Shown here: positions 14,362-18,377 of the stretch, piece after piece
Layout: the number at the start of each line of letters is the position of its first letter
How positions within the stretch are numbered: position 1 is the stretch's first letter
Source of the DNA: Halorhodospira sp.
GTDB taxonomy: Bacteria > Pseudomonadota > Gammaproteobacteria > Nitrococcales > Halorhodospiraceae
Reading direction: 5' to 3'
Length of the DNA: 18,377 nt
Assembly: GCA_007127935.1 (NCBI GenBank)
Contig: SKYL01000254.1
Location: forward strand, 1 to 18,377
Position numbers and translations under genes: made by a program
The notes under the pieces: generated by a model
Seen by the model: the letters and a program-made list of their open reading frames with translations, nothing else
What the model was told of the DNA's origin: nothing
The model's database searches: none

Positions 14362-14801
14362 TGGGTCTCTCCGGGGTCCCGGCACTCGGGGCAAATGCCG
14401 AAGAACTCCAGGGTGTGCGTGATCTGGCTGTATCCCCGTCCGGCCGCGGTGGACTCCAGTTCCGGAGAGGGGCAGGCGTGGATCCGCTCGGCGTGCTGGC
14501 AGCGGCGGCAGACAATGTAGTGGGCGTGGCCGCCGTCGGGGTCCACCAACTGGTAACGCGTGCCGCCGTCGCCGAACTCGTGCCGGTGCACCAGTCCGAG
14601 GCGCTCAAACTCGGTCAGGCAACGATAGACCGTGACGGGATCGCAGCCTCCCTCCAGGGCGTCGTGGATCTCCCTTGAACTGGCCGGGATCGCGAGGCGC
14701 GCGAGGGCGGCGATGATCCACCGCCGCGGGCGGGTGACCCGCATTCCGGCGCCGCGGAGTGCCTCCAGCGCGATCTTCTCTGCCTTGTGTGGGTCTCCCA
14801 T
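14358..14801 (-). CDS. Fur family transcriptional regulator (Zur-like)
   Basis: The 147-residue protein has the Fur fold: an N-terminal winged helix (RVTRPRRWIIAALARL, PASSREIHDALEGGCDPVTV, YRCLTEFERLGLVHRHEF) and a C-terminal metal-binding dimerisation domain starting GGHAHYIVCRRCQHAERI and ending LEFFGICPECRDPGET. Two CxxC pairs (CRRC, CPEC) form the structural zinc site. The family responds to Fe, Zn, Mn or peroxide; I favour zinc because the gene is fused by a GTGA stop/start overlap to a CDF exporter and FolE2 lies 2.3 kb away, but sequence alone does not decide. ATG 14801 has only a weak ribosome-binding site (CGGGCG). It lies 52 nt after tolC on the same strand. A TTGACC (14867-14862) could be a -35 for its own promoter, without a convincing -10. 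Confidence 0.92.
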   Translation of the reverse strand: MGDPHKAEKIALEALRGAGMRVTRPRRWIIAALARLAIPASSREIHDALEGGCDPVTVYRCLTEFERLGLVHRHEFGDGGTRYQLVDPDGGHAHYIVCRRCQHAERIHACPSPELESTAAGRGYSQITHTLEFFGICPECRDPGETQ

Positions 14802-14853
14802 AGCGCCCGACTGCGTGGTGTCATCCGTTCATGTTCGCGGCCATTGGTGGGGG

Positions 14854-16248
14854 TCAAGGGCGCCCGATCGGTTGCAAGTGGTGGTTGACATCCTCCACCA
14901 CCGCCTCGTCGAGCACGATGCCCACCGCGGCCTGCAGTTCCAGGAAGTTCAGTAGGTAGCCGTAACGTGCCTGAGCTAGGTCGCGCTTGGTCTGGAAGCG
15001 CCGGCTCTGGGCATCGAGGACGTCGGTGGTGGTGCGCAGCCCCACTTCCTGACCACGGCGTACCGAGGCTTCGTTGCTGCGCGCCGAGACCAGCGCCTGC
15101 TCCAGTGCGGCGATCCTTTCGCGGTTGGCGGTCAGAGTCAGAAAGGCGGAGCGGGCCGCCAGGGCCCCTTCCCGCCGCTGGTCCAGCAACTCGTCGCTGG
15201 TGGCCGCGCGTTCCGCCTCGGCGGCTCGGGTGCGGCTGGAGACCGCGCCGCCGGTATAGAGTGGCATGGTGAGTTGCAGGCGGATGGAGCGGGTGTCGAC
15301 CTCGCCGTCGTGGCTGATGACCCCGTTGGGCCCAAGCCGATCCTCGGAGCCGTCGAAGTGGGTGAGCCGGGCTTGAAGGTCAAGATCCGGGTACCGGTCG
15401 GCCCGGCTGGCGTCCACTTGTTGGCGGGCCAGGCGGTCGCGCCGCTCCGCCAGTTGCACCTCCAAGTTGTAACGCTCGGCCATCTCCACCCAGTGGTCCG
15501 GGTCGTGGGGCTCCACCGGGCGCAACTCGAACCCCTCCTGCAGGCCGGCCAGGGCGCCGGGGTAGCGGCCGGTGATCCGGCGCAAGGCCTCCCGGCCCAC
15601 ATCCAGCTGGTTGTTGGCCTCCACCTGTTGGGCACGGACCTGGTCATGGACGGCGCGGGCCTCGTCCACATCGGTCTGGGTGCCGGTGCCCACCTCCAGC
15701 GCCCGTTCCGACCGCCGCAGCTGGCTCTCCACCGCGGCCAGCTCCGCCTCCACCAGGGTGACCTCGTCCTGGGCCAGCAGGACGTTGAAGTAGGCGTCGG
15801 CGACCCGCAGGACCAGTTGTTGTCTCGCCAGGGAGAGTTCTAGTTCCGCCGTGCTCACACGAGTGCGCGCCTGCTCCATGGCGACGGCGGTGCCACGCCG
15901 GAAGATCGGCTGGGTCAACGATAACGTGGCGTCCCAGCCTGCGTGTTCCAGTGTGTCGGAGACCCCGGAGACGTCCTCCTGCCTGGATTCATAACCGGCG
16001 GAAAGCCCAATCTCCGGGAGAAAGAGGGATCGCGCCTGTGAAACGTCCTCTTCCGCAACCCGCCGCCGGCTGAGCGCGGCGGCCAACTGCCGGTCCGCCT
16101 CCAAGGCCGACCGGTAGACGGACAAGAGATCCTCCTCCGGCGCCGCCGAGACGGTGAAGGAGACGGCAAGCGATAGGGCCGCCGCCAGGGTGGCCCATCG
16201 CAGTGCAAATGGGCGTTGAACGGAGGAAGTGGCGGACGAACTGGTCAT
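14854..16248 (-). CDS. tolC: TolC family outer-membrane efflux/secretion channel
   Basis: TolC-type proteins form trimeric outer-membrane beta-barrels with a periplasmic helical tunnel, serving RND/MFS/ABC pumps and type I secretion. The 464-residue product has a signal peptide (about 1-36, ending VSFTVSAAPEED) and two repeated OEP domains. The first includes LFLPEIGLSAGYESR, LSLTQPIFRRGTAVAMEQAR and VADAYFNVLLAQDEVTL; the second includes RYPDLDLQARLTHFDG, LQLTMPLYTGGAVSSRTRAA and VGLRTTTDVLDAQSRRFQTK. The size and the paired SLTQPIF / QLTMPLY strands place it near E. coli TolC. No pump or adaptor gene is adjacent. A TetR gene lies 111 nt upstream on the same strand, and a 22-bp palindrome sits 15 nt before the start codon. 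Confidence 0.93.
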   Translation of the reverse strand: MTSSSATSSVQRPFALRWATLAAALSLAVSFTVSAAPEEDLLSVYRSALEADRQLAAALSRRRVAEEDVSQARSLFLPEIGLSAGYESRQEDVSGVSDTLEHAGWDATLSLTQPIFRRGTAVAMEQARTRVSTAELELSLARQQLVLRVADAYFNVLLAQDEVTLVEAELAAVESQLRRSERALEVGTGTQTDVDEARAVHDQVRAQQVEANNQLDVGREALRRITGRYPGALAGLQEGFELRPVEPHDPDHWVEMAERYNLEVQLAERRDRLARQQVDASRADRYPDLDLQARLTHFDGSEDRLGPNGVISHDGEVDTRSIRLQLTMPLYTGGAVSSRTRAAEAERAATSDELLDQRREGALAARSAFLTLTANRERIAALEQALVSARSNEASVRRGQEVGLRTTTDVLDAQSRRFQTKRDLAQARYGYLLNFLELQAAVGIVLDEAVVEDVNHHLQPIGRP

Positions 16249-16263
16249 CTCTTTGATCCTTCA

Positions 16264-16285
16264 TTGATATGCCGCGGCATGTCAA
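16264..16285. promoter_or_regulatory. 22-bp palindrome upstream of tolC (candidate operator or leader hairpin)
   Basis: TTGATATGCCGCGGCATGTC followed by AA is self-complementary apart from one mismatched pair; the central ATGCCGCGGCAT is a perfect 12-bp palindrome. It ends 15 nt before the tolC ATG, so a bound protein or an mRNA hairpin there would affect expression. On the minus strand it begins with TTGACA, a perfect -35 hexamer, but no -10 fits. The sequence differs from the TetR-type site at 17013-17028. Confidence 0.6.
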
Positions 16286-16359
16286 CGGATGCGCCGGTCA
16301 CGGCATCCAGCAAGATAACACGCCGTGTGACCCTTGCGGGCCGCGTGGTCGTTGTCGGG

Positions 16360-16995
16360 TTAGGGGGCACCCGGGGACCGGATGCCGTGGAGCAGTATCT
16401 CCACCACCATCTCTGCATAGCGCTCCGGATGATCGGCGAAATCAATGCCGGGCAGTTGGCGGAGCACTTCCCGATAGGAAAGAAAGAAGGCGTTGGCCGC
16501 CACTATCAGACTGGCCATCAAGGCGGGATCGATGTCGGGCCGCCACTCGCCGCTCTGCTGGCCTTCGGTGACCAAGCGGGTGAGTTGCGCGAAACCGTCG
16601 CCAAAGACTTCATCCGCCAGGGCGCGGGCGCGGCACGGATTGCTGTCGAAGGCCTCGGATAAGACCAACCGGGTGCCGTCCAGGTCGTCGAGGCCGCGTT
16701 GCAGGTCGGCATAGATGAAATGCCGCAGGCGTTCATCCACTGGTCCGGCTTCGCTGCCCTCCAGCGTCGACAACAGGTGGCGGGCGCTGTCACAGGTGCG
16801 GCGGAGCACCTCCAGGTAGAGCCGCTCCTTGGACATAAAGTGGTGGAAAACGTTGGCCTTGCTAACGTCCGCCGCCTCGGCGATATCCCGGATGGAGACC
16901 GAGGCGTACCCCTCCCGGGCGAAGAGGAACTTGGCCGCCTCCAGGATGCGCTCGGCGGCGTCGGTCCGTGACGGTAGGGGGGGGTGATTCTGCAC
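16360..16995 (-). CDS. TetR/AcrR family transcriptional regulator
   Basis: A 211-residue regulator. The N-terminal DNA-binding domain is typical: DAAERILEAAKFLFAREGYA, SVSIRDIAEAADVSKANVFH, HHFMSKERLYLEVLRR, with the recognition helix in VSKANVFHHF. The C-terminal half (about 70-211) is a helical ligand-binding and dimerisation domain. I chose GTG 16995 because GAGG lies 5 nt upstream and because a promoter (17060-17032) and a TetR-type operator (17013-17028) lie just before it. Longer starts (GTG 17049, ATG 17064) are open but would place that operator inside the gene and have no good ribosome-binding site. It is 111 nt upstream of tolC on the same strand, so it probably regulates itself and perhaps tolC; the ligand is unknown. 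Confidence 0.9.
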   Translation of the reverse strand: MQNHPPLPSRTDAAERILEAAKFLFAREGYASVSIRDIAEAADVSKANVFHHFMSKERLYLEVLRRTCDSARHLLSTLEGSEAGPVDERLRHFIYADLQRGLDDLDGTRLVLSEAFDSNPCRARALADEVFGDGFAQLTRLVTEGQQSGEWRPDIDPALMASLIVAANAFFLSYREVLRQLPGIDFADHPERYAEMVVEILLHGIRSPGAP

Positions 16996-17012
16996 GCAGT
17001 CCTCAATCCACT

Positions 17013-17028
17013 CTGACCGAACGGTCAG
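17013..17028. promoter_or_regulatory. TetR-type operator
   Basis: CTGACCGAACGGTCAG is a perfect inverted repeat (7-bp arms, 2-bp spacer). TGACCGN2CGGTCA-like sites are typical operators of TetR-family repressors. It begins 3 bp downstream of the candidate -10 and ends 18 bp before the GTG start of tetR, so a bound dimer would block initiation: an autorepression layout. Confidence 0.75.
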
Positions 17029-17031
17029 TTC

Positions 17032-17060
17032 ACGATAGAACGATTTCACCGTGGTGACAA
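17032..17060 (-). promoter_or_regulatory. Candidate sigma-70 promoter of tetR
   Basis: TTGTCA (17060-17055, 5 of 6 consensus bases), a 17-nt spacer and TATCGT (17037-17032, 4 of 6) read towards tetR within the 92-nt gap after folE2. The predicted transcription start falls inside the operator at 17013-17028, which strengthens both calls. Confidence 0.65.
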
Positions 17061-17087
17061 CCATCCCGATGGTCGAGGGCCACCGGA

Positions 17088-17912
17088 TCAGTGAGATGCC
17101 GCCGCGTCCCGCTTGTCGTGTTCGATCAGCGCGTAGGCGGAGTGGTTGTGGATCGACTCGAAATTCTCGGAGGCCACCGCGTAGGCGACGATGCGCGGGT
17201 CGTCGTTCAGGCGCACGGCGATATCGCGGACGATGTCCTCGACGAATTTCGGATTGTCGTAGGCCTGTTCGGTGACGAACTTCTCGTCCGGGCGCTTGAG
17301 CAGCCCGTAGAGCTGGCACGATGCCTCCTGCTCCACCAGGTCGATCAGCTCCTCCAGCCAGACAAAGCCGTCCAGCTTGGCGGTGACTGTGACCAGGGAG
17401 CGCTGGTTGTGGGCGCCGCGTTCGGCGATCTGCTTGGAGCAGGGGCAAAGACTGGTCACGGGCACCGCGACCCGCACCGAGATCTCCTGCTTCTCGCCGG
17501 TACTCTCACCGATGAAGGTCACCTCGTAGTCCATCAGACTCTCCACACCGGTCACCGGCGCCTTCTTGTTGACGAAGTACGCGAACGACATCTCGATATG
17601 CCCCGACTCGGCCTCCAGCCGGTCGTTGACCTCGCGCAGGACCTGATGGAACGAGTCCAGCGTGATCTCCCGGTCGTGGCTCTCCAGGATGGCCACGAAC
17701 CGGGACATGTGCGTCCCCTTGAAGTGTTTCGGGAGGTTCACGTACATGTTGAACGTCGCCACCGTGTGCTGGTCCTTGCCGGTCCGGTCGCGGACGCGCA
17801 CGGGATGGCGGATGTCCTTGATCCCCACCTTGTTAATGGCGATGTTGCGGGAGTCGGCGCGGCCCTGCACATCTTCGATGGGGGCGCCCGCGTCCCGGGT
17901 TGGGTTGAGCAT
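17088..17912 (-). CDS. folE2: GTP cyclohydrolase FolE2 (type IB)
   Basis: FolE2 converts GTP to dihydroneopterin triphosphate, the first step of tetrahydrofolate synthesis, and is the alternative to the zinc-dependent FolE; it can work with other metals. The 274-residue protein shows the family signatures: [49 protein letters not shown], the active-site segment [20 protein letters not shown] (Cys156, Cys158, His168), and the C-terminal [16 protein letters not shown] 17912 is preceded by AGAGGAA about 10 nt upstream. It is 82 nt downstream of ispA. A perfect TATAAT (17950-17945) lies in that gap. FolE2 is under Zur control in several bacteria, which gives meaning to the Zur-like gene nearby, although no clear Zur box was found. 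Confidence 0.97.
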   Translation of the reverse strand: MLNPTRDAGAPIEDVQGRADSRNIAINKVGIKDIRHPVRVRDRTGKDQHTVATFNMYVNLPKHFKGTHMSRFVAILESHDREITLDSFHQVLREVNDRLEAESGHIEMSFAYFVNKKAPVTGVESLMDYEVTFIGESTGEKQEISVRVAVPVTSLCPCSKQIAERGAHNQRSLVTVTAKLDGFVWLEELIDLVEQEASCQLYGLLKRPDEKFVTEQAYDNPKFVEDIVRDIAVRLNDDPRIVAYAVASENFESIHNHSAYALIEHDKRDAAASH

Positions 17913-17931
17913 GGAGGCCGGTTCCTCTTAA

Positions 17932-17959
17932 CGGTTTCGTGAATATTATAAGCGGTTTC
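17932..17959 (-). promoter_or_regulatory. Promoter region of folE2 with TATAAT and direct repeats
   Basis: A perfect -10 hexamer TATAAT (17950-17945, minus) has no good -35 at 16-18 nt, which suggests activator help or a different factor. It is flanked by two identical 7-bp direct repeats, CGGTTTC on the plus strand at 17932-17938 and 17953-17959, whose spacing of 21 bp equals two helical turns. The extended core TTATAATAT matches the centre of the enterobacterial Zur site, but the flanks do not. Confidence 0.5.
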
Positions 17960-17994
17960 CGCGTCACTTTGCCGCGCCGCGTTGGTTGGTGTTC

Positions 17995-18377
17995 TCAATG
18001 GCCGCGATCGACGCAGTATCCCGCCAGTCCCCGGAGCAGTTCGGCGCGCTCCCCCCACGGTTCCAGGGCCGCCAGGGCCTCCTCCGCCAGCGACCGGGCC
18101 AGCCGTTTCGATTCGGCCAGGCCCAGAATCGACGGATAGGTCGGTTTGCGGCGGGCGGCGTCGGCGCCGCTGGTCTTGCCCAGTGTGGCGGTGTCCCCTT
18201 CAACGTCAAGGATGTCGTCCCGGATCTGGAAGGCGAGACCGACGCACCGGGCGTAGCGGTCGAGGGCGTCCAGCGCATCATCGGACGCGCCGCAGGCCAG
18301 AGCGCCGAGACGGACTCCGGCCCCGATCAGGGCGCCGGTCTTGCGCAGATGCATGTCCTCCAGTTCCGCGGCCGAGA
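17995..18377 (-). CDS. ispA: (2E,6E)-farnesyl diphosphate synthase, C-terminal part (runs off window)
   Basis: IspA condenses isopentenyl diphosphate with dimethylallyl/geranyl diphosphate to give farnesyl diphosphate, the precursor of undecaprenyl phosphate, quinones and other isoprenoids. About 127 C-terminal residues are present. They include HLRKTGALIGAGVRLGALAC, then RYARCVGLAFQIRDDILDVE with the second aspartate-rich motif DDILD, GDTATLGKTSGADAARRKPT and YPSILGLAESKRLARSLAEE, all characteristic of IspA. The frame stays open to the last base, so the start and the first aspartate-rich motif lie outside. The stop TGA at 17997-17995 is 82 nt before folE2. Confidence 0.95.
   Translation of the reverse strand, partial: SAAELEDMHLRKTGALIGAGVRLGALACGASDDALDALDRYARCVGLAFQIRDDILDVEGDTATLGKTSGADAARRKPTYPSILGLAESKRLARSLAEEALAALEPWGERAELLRGLAGYCVDRGH

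Noticed and set aside
17091..17942. 283-residue plus-strand open frame opposite folE2
   Set aside because: Antisense shadow of FolE2; no motif and no ribosome-binding site.
17941..17957. Zur box upstream of folE2
   Set aside because: Only the central TTATAATAT agrees with the enterobacterial site, and this is also simply the -10 region; the outer arms do not match.

Overview
The window looks like a chromosomal segment of a high-GC gammaproteobacterium, probably in or near the purple-sulfur or halophilic lineages (Chromatiales/Ectothiorhodospiraceae-like). I infer this from the strong G/C third-position bias, the gene order prmA - zinc-ribbon/DUF3426 - fis - purH - purD, a SrkA of almost the same length as the E. 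coli protein, and the mix of FolE2, phasin and bactofilin genes. The assignment rests on remembered gene neighbourhoods, not on a search. Coding density is high, and no stretch over 300 bases lacks a gene. I saw no tRNA, rRNA, CRISPR, integrase or transposase gene.

Layout. (1) 1-899 (-): 5' part of mpl (murein peptide recycling), divergent from cfa (cyclopropane fatty acid synthase, +). (2) 2454-4744 (+): a small unknown protein, prmA and a zinc-ribbon/DUF3426 membrane protein. (3) 4971-8248 (+): fis, purH and purD, bracketed by two copies of a long palindromic REP/MITE-like repeat. (4) 8461-12091 (-): a phasin gene with its own terminator, preceded by a four-gene run that reads small membrane protein, M23 peptidase, bactofilin, ParM-like actin and ends in a strong terminator. 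(5) 12219-13205 (+): srkA, converging on a CDF metal exporter. (6) 13192-18377 (-): ispA (3' end), folE2, tetR, tolC, a Fur/Zur-type regulator and the CDF exporter, all on one strand.

Most genes are housekeeping. The part that stands out is the cytoskeletal/cell-wall cluster at 9032-12091. A chromosomal actin-like ATPase sits downstream of a bactofilin whose start lies 91 nt inside the gene of a membrane-anchored M23 endopeptidase. Bactofilin-M23 pairs are a known shape-determination module; the ParM-like partner is the unusual part and could define a two-filament morphogenesis system. Other points of interest are a self-consistent TetR promoter/operator pair that redefines the tetR start, a near-perfect 22-bp palindrome just upstream of tolC, a translationally coupled Zur-like/CDF pair close to the zinc-independent FolE2, and the paired palindromic repeats around fis-purHD.
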